Shown in pieces: positions 1-10,680 of a stretch of DNA of 45,209 bases (the first letter of the stretch is position 1; every line of letters starts with the position of its first letter). Below the pieces are notes generated by a model that saw nothing but the letters and a program-made list of their open reading frames with translations, was not told the DNA's origin and did not search any database. The stretch comes from Welwitschia mirabilis (taxonomy: Eukaryota; Gnetophyta; Gnetopsida; Welwitschiales). Position numbers and translations under genes: made by a program. The stretch is taken from assembly GCA_051453625.1 (NCBI GenBank), contig JBOZIK010000001.1, forward strand, positions 120,775,271 through 120,820,479, given 5' to 3'.

Positions 1-170
1 AATGAATTTCTTTCCATTTCCTAAGGTAAGGACAAGTTGCTCAATATTAGCTAGATGTTGAAAAGGGTCCTCATTAGGTTCCCCCAAAAATGTTGGATAG
101 GCATTTAACTTCTTTAATTCTACATCATCACTAGCAGGTAAATTAAAAGGATTCTAGATTTTATGTTTTT
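1..170 (-). pseudogene. Ty3/gypsy gag fragment (Athila/Tat-like), 3' part outside window
   Basis: On the minus strand this reads as continuous protein containing SDDVELKKLNAYPTFLGEP followed by NEDPFQHLANIEQLVLTLGN. The pattern (N/E)DPFQHLxxxxxL is the start of the plant Ty3 retrotransposon gag domain, which forms the virus-like particle in the cytoplasm. The plus-strand gag at 18769-18990 has the same segment (DDVELKNLNTYLIFLGE, then EDPFQHLFEI), so the two come from one lineage. The window edge cuts it; the rest of gag and pol should lie to the left. The decayed PBS at 960-977 on the same strand fits the orientation. Confidence 0.8.
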
Positions 171-957
171 TATTAGTAATTATATCTCTAAGTGTAAGAT
201 TTGCATTCGAGGTCAAAGTTCCTAACATGATTAGTGTATTAGATGAAGCGATTTATTTTTTTTTTGTAACGATTTTGATGTAGATAAAAAAGAATGACAT
301 GATTTGCTTCTATACTATTATTTTCACAATTTTTCTTTGAAAAAATTAACTTTGAAATAATAAAAGAAAAAAAATCCTATTTTTTAATTCTTGAAATTTA
401 CATACCTAGAGTGTGTGTATTTGGATTTTACTTACAATCAAATAACCCTTCTCTAATATTTTCCTCAATTAAGTTCTTATCTCTTTGATATTATGTCTTT
501 CTACTAGAATTAATCATGTCCTTACATACTTTAGATAAAAACCAAAATAAAAAACAACTAACAATCATGCACTAGTCATGAGAATAATAGGAGAAATAAT
601 GGTTACAACAATAAAAACTAAAATCAAAGAAAAACTATCATAACTAGAGAAACAAATTATCATCTAGCTTATCATGGAGACAACACAGAAGATGATAATA
701 TTTTATTACTGATATTGAAAGATAAAATTTTTTTGAAATAAGGAAAATAAATTTGAAAATTTATACTATTATTTTCAGTGTTTTGAGGATGACCGAAGGA
801 ATGACAGTGATTTTTTTAAAGCTATGGGAAACTAAAATTACAAAAATAAACCTACTAAACTAGAAGGAAAAAAATACAATAGTATTTCAAATAAATAACC
901 TGAACTAAAATCCAAGGCTTTTATCTAGATAGTGACAATCCTCCAGCTACTTGTGGC
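171..957 (-). other. Leader between PBS and gag of the left Ty3 element
   Basis: AT-rich stretch with poly-A and poly-T runs and no reading frame of note. Its position between a gag start and a PBS-like site on the same strand suggests the untranslated leader plus a decayed gag N-terminus. No other signal was seen. Confidence 0.45.
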
Positions 958-959
958 CT

Positions 960-977
960 TTCCTAGAAATAGTGTGA
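960..977 (-). promoter_or_regulatory. Decayed Athila-type primer-binding site
   Basis: The plus strand TTCCTAGAAATAGTGTGA aligns without gaps to TCCCCGGCAACGGCGCCA, the complement of the classic Athila-type PBS TGGCGCCGTTGCCGGGGA. Most mismatches are C-to-T or G-to-A transitions, as expected from deamination of methylated cytosines. It continues into AAAATG, matching the AAAAT that commonly follows this site. It sets the 5' LTR boundary of the left element near 985 and its orientation as minus. Confidence 0.55.
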
Positions 978-1558
978 AAATGTTATGGTGTGAATTTATG
1001 CAATTTTTAAGTCCTTAGGCAAAACCTATAAATCATAATACTTGTAAAAAAAACACATTAATATAGATGAGAATCAACCTGAATATCATAATCCATTAAA
1101 GGCAATAGGCTAGAAGTTAGAGAATTAATTTCACGAAGTATTTTTAATCTTTTTCCTTTAGTAAATGAAAAATAAAGAACAATTAAAATGTAATGCAAGA
1201 TAAATGATGATGAAATGCAAGTGTAATGAGTCTATTTGGATTCCAATACTCCTGTCACAAGAATTAGCCTTTATAACTTAGATCAATTAGGGAGAGTTTA
1301 TCACTTGTCCCTAACTAATATAAGCTATAAGATATGTCAAATATAAGATAAATAATGCACATATGGAAATGGAGTAAAATGAAGTATAATATAAGATCTA
1401 AACTAACAATGTCAACCTTAACAAAGATTTCCCTTATGATCTAGATAAACTATGAAGTTGTTACCAAATCATAATAAACTTAAACCATAAGTGAGATTCA
1501 CATAATAGAAATAAAAAGAGTTTTTAAATTAATTATCAATTTAACATCCACTTATAGC

Positions 1559-2245
1559 AAAGTAGCAGCATCTCAATGGAGGATACTCAGTCAAACACCA
1601 AGGAAATCTTCTCTCTGTAGCTAATAAATGGACCTCTTGTCCTTTAATATTTCATCACAAAAATATTTGATATAAAAATATTGAAATTAAAGTGAAGGAA
1701 AAGGGAAGTATTTATAGTTTTACATTGAAGTTCTAGAAGCAAAACCCTAAAAGTTAGAGAAGGAATCCTAACAACCCACATGTGCCACATAACCCCATTA
1801 CAAAGATAATTCTTTTTATCCATATAAAATATTTATTATCCTAACTATTATGAAGATGACATTTGAGATGATACTCTGCAAGAAGAGGTGATCTATCAGC
1901 TTTAAGACTCATAATCAACTCCGAAGCTTTAGTCCATGTCAGTAGTAGTATCGACATAACTATCATGGACATGATAGAGGGGATGATAGGCCTATTTATC
2001 TTTTTAGCTTAAGAGAAATTGGCCTTCTACATTATTAATCTTTCCTTTAATGCATGAAGTATTAGAATAGGACTGAGATGCCTCTAAATATGCTAATAAT
2101 TTCATGTTTTAGTGATCATCCCATCAATTCTTCATAATAATCAAAATCGCATATGAACCTATATAAATGTCCTGTAAAAGTACTCAAAATATCCTATCAA
2201 AATCTTACAAATTAGAATCATAATAATAGGTGTTACCATAACTAA
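1559..2245. repeat. Direct repeat copy 1 (~0.7 kb)
   Basis: Starts at GTAGCAGCATCTCAATGG and is collinear with 2497-3146. Shared landmarks include GGAAATCTTCTCTCTGTAGC, GAGGGGATGATAGGCCT and a TGATCAT(C)TCAT-type stretch near the end. The copies differ at many positions, so this is an old duplication and not an assembly duplicate. It may be a duplicated LTR segment or parts of two LTRs. Confidence 0.8.
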
Positions 2246-2393
2246 GTAATTCTTTACTTTTGGTTTTTAAGTGGTAAAGATTTGATTTAGCTAATATTAA
2301 AACATTCCAATGTCTATAAGTAATATTATTATTTATTTTATTACAAAGTATCAATTATGTTAGTTCAATGCTTGTATTTATCCATATACTTTT

Positions 2394-2493
2394 NNNNNNN
2401 NNNNNNNNNNNNNNNNNNNNNNNNNNNNNNNNNNNNNNNNNNNNNNNNNNNNNNNNNNNNNNNNNNNNNNNNNNNNNNNNNNNNNNNNNNNNN
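2394..2493. other. Assembly gap (100 N)
   Basis: Exactly 100 N, the usual placeholder for a gap of unknown size. It falls between the two ~0.7 kb direct repeats, so repeat structure probably caused the break. Confidence 0.95.
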
Positions 2494-2496
2494 ATG

Positions 2497-3146
2497 TAGC
2501 AGCACCTCAATAGAGGATACTCGGCCCAACACTAAGGAAATCTTCTCTCTGTAGCTAATGGATGGATCTCTTGTCCTTCAATCTTCCATCATAATAATAT
2601 CTAATAGAAAAGATGGAAATGGAAGTAAAGGTAAAGGGGAGTATTGATGGTTTTACATTAAAGTTTTAGAAGCATGACCCTAAAAATTAGAGAAAAACCC
2701 TAGAAACCCACATGGGTCACATGACTTCATTACAAATATAATTCTTTCCATCTATACAAAATAGTTTTTATCTTGATTCTCATGGGAATGACATTAGGGA
2801 TGATACTTTACAATAAGACATGATCCATCAACTTCAAGCCTCATAGTCAGCTCTATAACTCTAATCCTTATTAGTAGTTCTATCGTCCTGATTATCATGG
2901 GGATGCTAGAGGGGATGATAGGCCTCTTTACCTTTCCTGCTTAAGGGAAATCAGTCTTTTGTATTATTAACCTTTCCTTCAAGGCATGAAGTATCAAAAT
3001 AAGCTTGAGATACCTCCAAATATTCCAAGAGTCGCATATCTAGTGATCATCTCATGAATTCTCCATTACATCAAAAATTGTATAAATGTCATGTAAAAGT
3101 ACTACCCATCAAAATCCTACAAATTGATATCGCAACAAGAATATTA
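2497..3146. repeat. Direct repeat copy 2 (~0.65 kb), truncated at the copia junction
   Basis: Begins just after the N gap with GTAGCAGCACCTCAATAG and follows copy 1 until about 3140. There, copy 1 continues into TAACTAAGTAATTC while this copy switches to sequence homologous to the copia accessory ORF at 8160. The switch marks an insertion or deletion junction near 3146. Confidence 0.8.
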
Positions 3147-4080
3147 CCTATTAAGAGAGGCCAATAGCTTCAGGGGAACTCAGAAAACTTAGGAATGTGA
3201 TAGGACTACTTAATTATCTAGACCTCTCTTATGTCTTTGAGGTTTCCGGGTCTGCATACCATTTTCTTATCTACATGTTTTATTGTAATTCCTCTTATGA
3301 TGCATATTCCTCTACCTTTTTAACACTTATTTTAGAAAAAATAATATTGATTAACCCCATATTTGATAGCCTCCCTTACAAATCTCCCTTCAGAAAATTA
3401 TGAGGTGTTTTGGTCCTTGTGTGATTTCATGAAGAACAAGGTGGAAGTCACTAGGGAGCTATATGGGAAACTCATTTGGGAAAAAACCACCCTTTTCACT
3501 TCCCATTTTATTCCAAAGTATCATTTTTTTCATCTAGTTTTTACCTATAGTTTTTTACCTCTTATTGATCATCATGATGCAACCTCAAATTATTGTTCTT
3601 ATCTTCTATATTTATGGGAATTCATCACTCCATTAATGCTCCTATTATCATTCTTAAGAATATGGTCTCTTAGCTATATACCATAAATCTTAGAATCTTC
3701 CTTACTTCATCTTGATTGCAAACATCTATTACCACTTTAGGATTCAAATGCATGCCAAACTTGAGACCTTAACTCCTATGTCTTCTATTAAATGTGCTAC
3801 TCTGTCCCATATGCACAGTTTCTCTGACTCCAAGAAATCTTAAAAATCTCCTTTTTTAAAGTCGATATCCCTTGAAGAGACTCTATCATATTTTAAAAGG
3901 ATGAATTCTCAAACTTATCATATGAAAGAGGCACTCATTGCAGTAGGGTATGAAATTGCAAATACTTTAGAGGAAGATGATAGCTCTGAGAAAAAGGTGG
4001 CAAAAGAAGAAGAAGAAGAAGATGATAACCTAGATTATGAAGAAGAATTTGAGAAAAAGGAAGAGGAAGAAGCAAACTAG
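3147..4080 (+). pseudogene. Accessory ORF after pol, copy A (5' truncated)
   Basis: Remnant of a third reading frame downstream of pol. Recognisable stretches: ASGELRKLRNVIGLLNYLDL near 3165; KYHFFHLVFTYSFLPLIDHH with a following YLLYLW near 3510-3625; KLETLTPMSS with CATLSHMHSF near 3745-3830; TYHMKEALIAVGYEIANTLE near 3915; then a Glu/Asp-rich tail ending EEEAN-stop at 4080. It aligns collinearly with copies B (8090-9099) and C (21926-23101). The central part resembles the family annotated as putative plant transposon protein domain (PF20167); this match is from memory. Frames shift and stops occur, so it is not functional. Its start is lost at the junction near 3147. Confidence 0.75.
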
Positions 4081-4137
4081 TTGTCTTATTTTTGGTGTTA
4101 TTATTGTCTTTTCTTGCTTCTATTTTCTCTTCTTTCT

Positions 4138-4158
4138 CATTGATGTCAAAAGGGGTAG
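4138..4158 (+). promoter_or_regulatory. Upstream polypurine tract, copy A
   Basis: GATGTCAAAAGGGGTAGAAA follows the accessory-ORF stop by about 60 bases. The matching tract is GTCAAAAGGGGAAGGAT in copy B and GACGTCAAAAGAGGGAGAA (minus strand) in copy C. Such tracts prime plus-strand DNA synthesis. This one lies about 300 bases before the LTR and is additional to the LTR-adjacent tract. Confidence 0.55.
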
Positions 4159-4445
4159 AAAAGAGTCTATAAAATTAGTTTTCATTACATAATTATCTAT
4201 TAATTATACTATGTAATCTTGGTTAATATAAATGAATGTTTGTATTAATTGTCTTACTTATTAATGAATGATATATTTCCCATGAACTAGGCTTTCAAAA
4301 GTTTATTTAATTTGCTATTTTTTTACAAATTCTTGTTGTAAATAAACATAGTTAATAATATTTCACAATTCTATTATGGGTATTTTATGAGGAGGAGTTT
4401 TCAAATTAGTATATAGAAATAAATATAGTTTGCCATCAATATCAA

Positions 4446-4455
4446 ATGGGAAGAT
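4446..4455 (+). promoter_or_regulatory. LTR-adjacent polypurine tract, copy A
   Basis: ATGGGAAGAT immediately precedes a TGTTA LTR start at 4456. The same context occurs in copy B (GGAGAAGAT before 9494) and copy C (GGGGAAGAT in minus sense next to 21310). The order matches the common copia arrangement of CAAAGGGGGAGATTG at the 3' LTR. Confidence 0.6.
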
Positions 4456-5137
4456 TGTTAAGTTATATTTTTGCCAAGTTGATGTTAAACTAACATTTTT
4501 TGGTGTAGCAAAGTGTGTTGTAATTCTTGTAGAAATAATAATTCTTATAAGTCAGAAGTAACCTAACATGTCTCATTAGCTTTGCTTAAACCTGATAAGT
4601 AATAGGTCAAGTAAGGGATCGACTAGATCCCAGAGGGATTAACCAAACTTGTACCAAAAATCATCAAACCTAGTTTATCAAGGAGTGCTAAAAATATTGT
4701 ATCAAATTTCATAAAGGGTTAACTAAATGAGAAGAGGGTTGACTAGATCTAAATCATATGCTATAGACTAGATTTTTAATAGGGTCAATTGGACTAAGTA
4801 ACATAAATAACTCAGGTTGACTGGAAAAAGATAGAGTTAACCAACTTCGATGATGGCACTTAATGGGATTGATTAGATATTTCGAGGGATCAATCAATCA
4901 TGGTGGAAATGGAATTTTTTTAATCTATTTTCTAGATGTTATCTCCTTAGGTATTGTCTATTATAATATTAGATTCATAGCAAAACCTCAAAATCCATCA
5001 TCTATATAAGTCATATAAGTCAAAATCTTAATACATGTTTTAGTGGGGGCACAGACCTTAAGATCTTGATCAAATAGAATACATTGTATGTACTTAGATT
5101 TGTGAACTCACTTTTAGATAGTGTATTTTTAATCTTG
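4456..5137 (+). mobile_element. LTR A (5' two-thirds, cut by N gap)
   Basis: Begins with TGTTAAG and is collinear with LTR B: both have ATATTTTTGCCAAGTTGATGT-like openings, then TTGACTAGATC-type repeats, and AGATAGTGTATTTTTAATC, after which LTR A enters the gap. LTR B has about 400 more bases. Depending on the original layout it is the 3' LTR of the accessory-ORF A element and also the 5' LTR of the pol-bearing element. Confidence 0.7.
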
Positions 5138-5237
5138 NNNNNNNNNNNNNNNNNNNNNNNNNNNNNNNNNNNNNNNNNNNNNNNNNNNNNNNNNNNNNNN
5201 NNNNNNNNNNNNNNNNNNNNNNNNNNNNNNNNNNNNN
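5138..5237. other. Assembly gap (100 N) hiding the end of LTR A and possibly gag
   Basis: Placeholder-size gap. To the left is the middle of an LTR; to the right, sequence resumes in the GAG-pre-integrase domain of pol. An intact copia element would need the LTR end, PBS, gag and protease here, over 2 kb. Either the gap is much larger than 100 bases or a real deletion spans it. Confidence 0.9.
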
Positions 5238-7620
5238 TCAAGCAAATAGAATAGATAATGTTTATAGTATTGATTAACCTTCTTTTACATGTCATTTTTC
5301 TCATGTAAACTAAGAATACTTATGGCACCAATGGTTAGGACATGTAAACTCTAATCATCTTAAAACCATCATTAACAAGAAAATTGTGAAAGAAATTTTT
5401 AGAATTAATACCAATAGACATGGGTTGTGTGATGTATGTCAAAAAGGAAAGTAGGTTAGAACCTCTCATAAGAGTAAAAATTTAGTCTTCTCAATAATGT
5501 CACTTAAACTCATTCACATGAAATTAGAGGGACTTACCCAAACCAAATGTCTGAGAGGAAAATGATATTTTTTGATTATAGTGGATGACTTCTCTAGATT
5601 TACTTTGATTACCTTTGTAGGAAACAAGGATAAAACATTCAAAAGTTGTGTTGAAAATTGTAATAAATCAAAAATGAAAAAATGAAAAGATATACACTAT
5701 TAAATTAATTAGCAGTAATCATGGAGGAAAATTCAAAAATCATCTTTTTGAAAAATATTGTATCAAGAATGCTAATGAAGCAATTTTTCTTGGATACTCA
5801 AGTAGAAGTAGAGCTTATTGTGTATTCAATAAATGAAGTTTGACAATGGAATAATTGATAAATGTACAAATAGATAACATCACTACTAGACTCTACTATC
5901 AAGTGGTAAAGAAAATCTTATTATAAATATCTCTACCATCAAGGAAGTATTAAATGGAAAAGAAGAATAACCAACTCTAAACGCTACATTTAAAAAGTTT
6001 AAAGTAGTAAAAGATCATCTTTTTCAATTAGCTATTGGTGATATAAACTCAAAAATACACACAAGAAACTCTATTAACTTTGAACCCACATTTTTTATGT
6101 CTCTTAAATTGAATCAAAGAAGTATGAAGAGGCTAAAACACATGAAGAATGGATGATGGTAATATAAGAAGAATTATAGTAATTTAAAGAAATGATGTTT
6201 AAATTTTAGTAGAAAGACCAAAGGATTGGAATATAATTGGAATAAAATGGATTTTTAAGAATAAGTTAATGAACATGAGAATATGATTAAGAACAAAGCT
6301 AGATTAGTGGCCCAAAGATATAATTATATTAAAGGAATAAATCTAGGAGATACGTTTGCTCTAGTGATAATAATGGATAGTATTAGAATGTTTCTTTCAT
6401 ATGCTACCCTTAAAGACATTAAATTTTTTCAAATGGATGTGAAAAGTGCCTTTTTTAAATAGAACCCTCAATAAAGAAGTTTATGTAGAGCAACCACAAG
6501 GATTCATAGATCGACATAAATTAAACCATGTCTACAGACTTAAAAAGGAATTATATGGTTTAAAATAGGAATCAAGGGCATCGTATGAAAAGCTAACAAC
6601 ATTTCTTAAAGAAAATGGTTATACTCATGGAGTGGTAAATAAAACTCTCTTTATTAAGAATTTTAAGAAAGACTTTATCATCATTTAAATCTATGTTGAT
6701 GATATAATTTTTGGAGCTTCAAAAGAGAAACTCTTGAAAGAGTGTGGTAATATTAGAACAATACACTTTGAGATAAGTATGCTTGATGAAATAAGTACAT
6801 TTTTTAATTTACAAATTAAATAAACAAAATAAGGTATTTCCATTTCTTAATTAAAATACTTAAAGGAGTTGATTAAGTGATTTAGGCTTGAAAATGCAAA
6901 GTTAGTTGACACTCTTATGTTAAATTCCTGTAAAGTCAGCCTTAATAATCATGATAAATTAATATACCAAAAACACTATAAAGCATGATAAAGAGATTAT
7001 TGTACTTAATTATTAATAGAACTAATTTAATGTTTAGTATTACTATGTGTGAAAGATATCAAGTTAATCCTAAGTAATCAAATCTCAAAGCTATCAAAAG
7101 AACCATACGGTATGTAAAGGGATCAAGTAATTATGGGCTATGGTATCCCATAAAAACTTCCTTTAAACTTATAGGTTTGTAGACTAGTTTGGGTGTAAAG
7201 ATGATTATAAGAGCACCAGTAAAGATTGTTTATTTCTATGATCATGCTTGATAGGATGGATAAGTAAGAAGAAAAATTATATTTCTCTTTCCATAGTAGA
7301 CGCAGAATACATAGCTGTAGGAAGTTGCTATATCTATTTTCTATGGATGAAAGGAATGCTCAAAGATTTTTGGAGTTAACTATCACTAGGTACCCATTTT
7401 TTCTAGTAATACAAGTGTAATTAATATCTTGAAAAATGCTATTTAGCAATCTTAAACTAAAAATATTAAACTTAGACATCATGTTTTTTTGAGATCAAGT
7501 AGAGAAGGGTAACATTTCCATAACTTTTGTAAGCACTAATAGACAGCTAGCCAATATTTTTAAAAAAACAATAAACTTTGACAATTTTTTGAGTCCTCAT
7601 TGTAAATTGAGGGTTTTTTC
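5238..7620 (+). pseudogene. Ty1/copia pol: pre-integrase, integrase (deleted), reverse transcriptase, RNase H
   Basis: Domains in copia order. GAG-pre-integrase: YLWHQWLGHVNSNHLK with CDVCQKGK, the zinc-binding HHCC part (5300-5450). Integrase core: VDDFSRFTLITFVGNKDKTF (5580-5640). Near 5768 the frame jumps from integrase to EAIFLGYSSRSRAYCVFN, so the catalytic Glu region and the C-terminal half of integrase are deleted. Reverse transcriptase: KNKARLVAQRYNYIKGIN, FFQMDVKSAFF, then YVDDIIFGAS with the catalytic YVDD at 6692-6703. RNase H: SKKKNYISLSIVDAEYIAVG near 7265-7320. End: LRDQVEKGNISITFVSTNRQ near 7490. Many stops and frameshifts make it non-functional. It would have copied element RNA and integrated the DNA. 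Confidence 0.92.
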
Positions 7621-8085
7621 TCCATCCACTGACTGAAAGAAAGGTGATCTATTGGATTTGGAATTAAATTAACTAGAATTAAAGAAGTTGGATTGACTTA
7701 AACTTAAACTGAGTTACTTGGAATTTTTCCAAGCAAATAAAGTTAATCAGGTTGATTGTACTTTAATCCTAGTTGACTAGATTTGAAAATTTTTTTTTGA
7801 CTCATGCCTTAATAGATTGATAGACTATAATTTAGTTGACTAGACATGTATAATTAATTCATAGAAGAAAGATGATGGACCTAATTTTTATTTCTAGATT
7901 CAACTTATTTCACCCCCTTATAAAATCTTATGGAATCCTATCTTCCTTATTTCCACCTGTCTTCTTGTCTCTTTGAGATCTTGTCTATTTTTTTTCACTT
8001 CTCTTAGTCTTCAACATGTTTCATGTGTTTAAATGGTAGAATTATCTTTTAGAATAGTAAGATAAAAGAAGGCTATAATAAAGGA
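7621..8085 (+). other. Spacer between pol and accessory ORF with TTGACTAGA-type motifs
   Basis: Non-coding interval with recurring TTGACTxGA/GTTGACTAGA words (about 7650-7850), related to the GTCGACC motifs in the LTRs and at 23165-23345 of element C. In Sireviruses, repeated palindrome-like motifs occur in the region between the coding part and the 3' LTR; the comparison is from recall. No promoter can be proven. Confidence 0.5.
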
Positions 8086-8089
8086 TCTA

Positions 8090-9099
8090 CGCTATTTCAA
8101 CTCAGGAATTATAAATAAAGCCCTGAAGAAGTTCATTGAGAAGATTGAAAAGAAGCCTATTCATTAGGATAGGCTAATATCTTCAGGAGAGCTCAGAGAA
8201 CTTAGCGATGTAATAAGATAACTTAATGATATAGATCTCTCTTATTTCCTTAAGGTTTCTATGTTTACATAACATTTTCTTATCCACATGTTCTATTGTA
8301 ATGCCTTATATGATGCCAATTTCTCTATCCTTTTAATGCTTGTTTTAAGGAAAAGAATATAAGTAATCCTAGATCTCATAGCCTTCCTTACAAATATCCA
8401 TAGAGGAGATTATGAGGAGCTCTATCCCTTACATGATTTCATAGAGGATAAGGCAGACATCATTGGGGATCTCTTTGGGAAATGCATTCAATGAAAAACT
8501 ACCCTTTTCATCTATCATATTATTCTTAAATATCCTTTTCTTCATTTCATTTTTATCTATAATTTTTCACTTATTATTGATCTTTGTGATAAGATCTCAA
8601 ATTATTGTGTTTATATTCTATATTTGATAGGAAACCATCACTCTATTGATACTCCTACCATCATTCTTAAGAATATGATCTCTTAGCTAGAGTATCATAA
8701 AAATTAGACGCTTCCTTACACTATCCTAATCACAAATATTTATCACCACTTTAGGGTCTAAATGCACTTCAAACTTGAGACCTTAACTCCTATGTCTTTC
8801 ATTGGGTGTGCTACTCTATCTTACATGTACATTTTCTCTACCTTCAAGAATGTTTTAGATCTCCTTATTTGAAGTAGGCTTCTCTTGAAGAGACTCCATT
8901 ATACATTAAGAGGTTGGAATTTCGAACTTATTACATGAAGAAGGAACTTATTGCAGTAAGATATGAAATTGAAAACACATCTAAGGAATCCTGTAGATTT
9001 ATGTAAAATTTAGTAGAGAAAGAAGAGTAAGAAGAAGATGACCCAGATTCTAAATTAAAATCTGAGGGAGAGGAAGATGATGAAGAAGAATCAAACTAG
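8090..9099 (+). pseudogene. Accessory ORF after pol, copy B
   Basis: The most complete plus-strand copy. Begins around ALKKFIEKIEKKPIH, which matches KFFKKFEKKAMY of copy C. Continues with SSGELRELSDVIR, DYEELYPLHDFIEDKADIIG, KYPFLHFIFIYNFSLIIDLC, YILYLIGNHHSIDTPTIILK, then KLETLTPMSFIGCATLSYMY and an acidic tail ending EEESN-stop at 9099. Internal stops and frame changes break it. The middle resembles the putative plant transposon protein domain (PF20167, from memory). Function is unknown; similarly placed ORFs in some Sireviruses are called env-like, but no clear signal peptide or membrane anchor is seen here. Confidence 0.75.
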
Positions 9100-9154
9100 T
9101 TATCTCTTTTTTACTATTATTATTATTGTCTTTACTACTATTTTCTCCCCTTTG

Positions 9155-9178
9155 TCATTCATGTCAAAAGGGGAAGGA
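9155..9178 (+). promoter_or_regulatory. Upstream polypurine tract, copy B
   Basis: CATGTCAAAAGGGGAAGGAT lies about 60 bases after the accessory ORF and about 320 bases before the LTR, equivalent to the copy A tract at 4138. Confidence 0.55.
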
Positions 9179-9479
9179 TACAAGTTTATAAAATTATTTC
9201 TTAGTCAGCTATTTTCACATGATTATCTATTAGTTATACTACATAAGCTTGGTTAATAGTAATGAATGTCTATATTAATTGTCTCACTTATTAATGAATG
9301 ATATATTCCAAAGGACTCTGCTTTCAAAATATTTTTTAATTGGCTCTCTTTGTAAAACCATTATGAATGACTATTCTAAATAAACATGGTTAATAATATT
9401 TCATGATTCTATTATGGGTATTCTATGAGGAGGATTTTTCAAGTTGATATACATAAATAAGTATAGTTTACCATTAATG

Positions 9480-9493
9480 TCAAAGGAGAAGAT
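9480..9493 (+). promoter_or_regulatory. LTR-adjacent polypurine tract, copy B
   Basis: TCAAAGGAGAAGAT directly precedes the LTR B start (TAATAAG, a mutated TGTTAAG). Confidence 0.6.
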
Positions 9494-10680
9494 TAATAAG
9501 TTATATTTTTACCAAGTTGATGTCAAAATAGCATTTTATAGTATAGTAAAACATGTTGTAATTCTTGTAGAAAATAATAAATCTTACAAGTTAAAAGTAA
9601 TTCAATATTTCTTACTAGATTTTCTTGAACCTAATAAGTGATAAATTAATTAAGAGGTCAACTAAATCCTAGAGTGATCAACTAAACCTATACCAAAAAT
9701 TATCATATACAATTTATTAAGGGGTCAATTAGATCATAGAAGGGTTAACTAAACTTTTACTAAAAATTAGTAATTATAGTTTATCAAGGAGTTTATTGAA
9801 TCATAAAGGGGTATATCAAATTCACAATGACTTAACTAGATAAAAAGGATTTAACTAGACCTAAACCATATGTGATCGACTAGATTCTAGATGGGGTTAA
9901 CTAAACTAAGTGATGTAAAGAACTTAGGTTGACTAAAATATTATGGGATCAATTAACTTTAGTGATGATACAAAGATAATTGAATCCTTCCAAGGATCAA
10001 TCGGTTATAACAAAAACAAAATTTTTAGGTCTATTTTTTAGCATTATCTCCTCATTTTTTATCTATTGGAATATTGGGCTCATTTATAAACCCTAAAAAT
10101 TAATTGTCTATAAAATCCATATAAGTTAAAATCTTAAGATCACTTTTTGAAGGCATAGACCAAAGATTATAGAAAGGAACTATTTTGTACTATTGAGATT
10201 TTGCTCAAAGAGACTACAATGTACATACTTATACTTCTGAACTTATTTTTAGATAGTGTATTTTTAATCTTGTTGTACTTTAAATTGAGTGGAATTAATG
10301 TATTTTGGTACACTATTGTAACCTATAGATATGCTTTGTAAAGGTTGAGAATTAGCCTTGAAAAGTCCATTTATAAAGGTTACAAGTTGACCTAATAAAC
10401 CTAGAAAGAAAGCAATAGTGATTTGGATTAAATTAGAGTTGAAGTTAAATATATAGAGTGGAGTAGGAGGTTTCTTGAATCACTCTAAAGCATGTGTTTG
10501 GTTCTCTTTCTTGATATTTTCTATTTTTAGTTATTTCCATGTTCTTTTAATTAATATTATTTAATAATAGCTTATCTTGTTGATTTGAATACTCAATATT
10601 CCTTGGTGAATTTTTAAGAGGGTAATATTTAAATTTTTAAATCCTATTCATTCCTCTCCTCTAGGGTTCTAGATCCAACA
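9494..10680 (+). mobile_element. LTR B (3' LTR)
   Basis: About 1.19 kb. The left end is set by the polypurine tract; the right end is CTAGGGTTCTAGATCCAACA at 10680, which matches the reverse complement of the outer LTR end of element C (TGATAGGATCAAGAACCCT at 19579). It contains several GACTAGA/GTTAACTA motifs and one copy of the unit GGTTGAGAATTAGCCTTGAA that is tandemly amplified in element C. The following base starts the disrupted minus-strand gag. Confidence 0.8.

Larger units (their letters stand above)
985..3146 (-). mobile_element. LTR-like region of the left Athila/Tat-like element, with internal direct repeat
   Basis: Lies directly upstream (minus sense) of the PBS-like site, so it should hold the 5' LTR. 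The true outer end is not visible, because copia sequence begins abruptly at about 3147. The region contains an imperfect ~0.7 kb direct repeat and a 100-N gap (2394-2493). It has no coding sequence; the short frames here are not protein-like. Confidence 0.45.
3147..10680 (+). mobile_element. Sirevirus-like Ty1/copia sequence: accessory ORF, LTR, pol, accessory ORF, LTR
   Basis: Plus-strand order is: accessory ORF copy A (3147-4080), two polypurine tracts, LTR A (4456 into a gap), pol (5238-7620), motif-rich spacer, accessory ORF copy B (about 8090-9099), two polypurine tracts, LTR B (9494-10680). This is the order expected if two elements share a middle LTR after unequal recombination. The gag and protease expected between LTR A and pol are absent or hidden in the 100-N gap. 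Every reading frame is broken, so the element is dead. It ends inside the gag of a minus-strand copia element. Confidence 0.8.
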
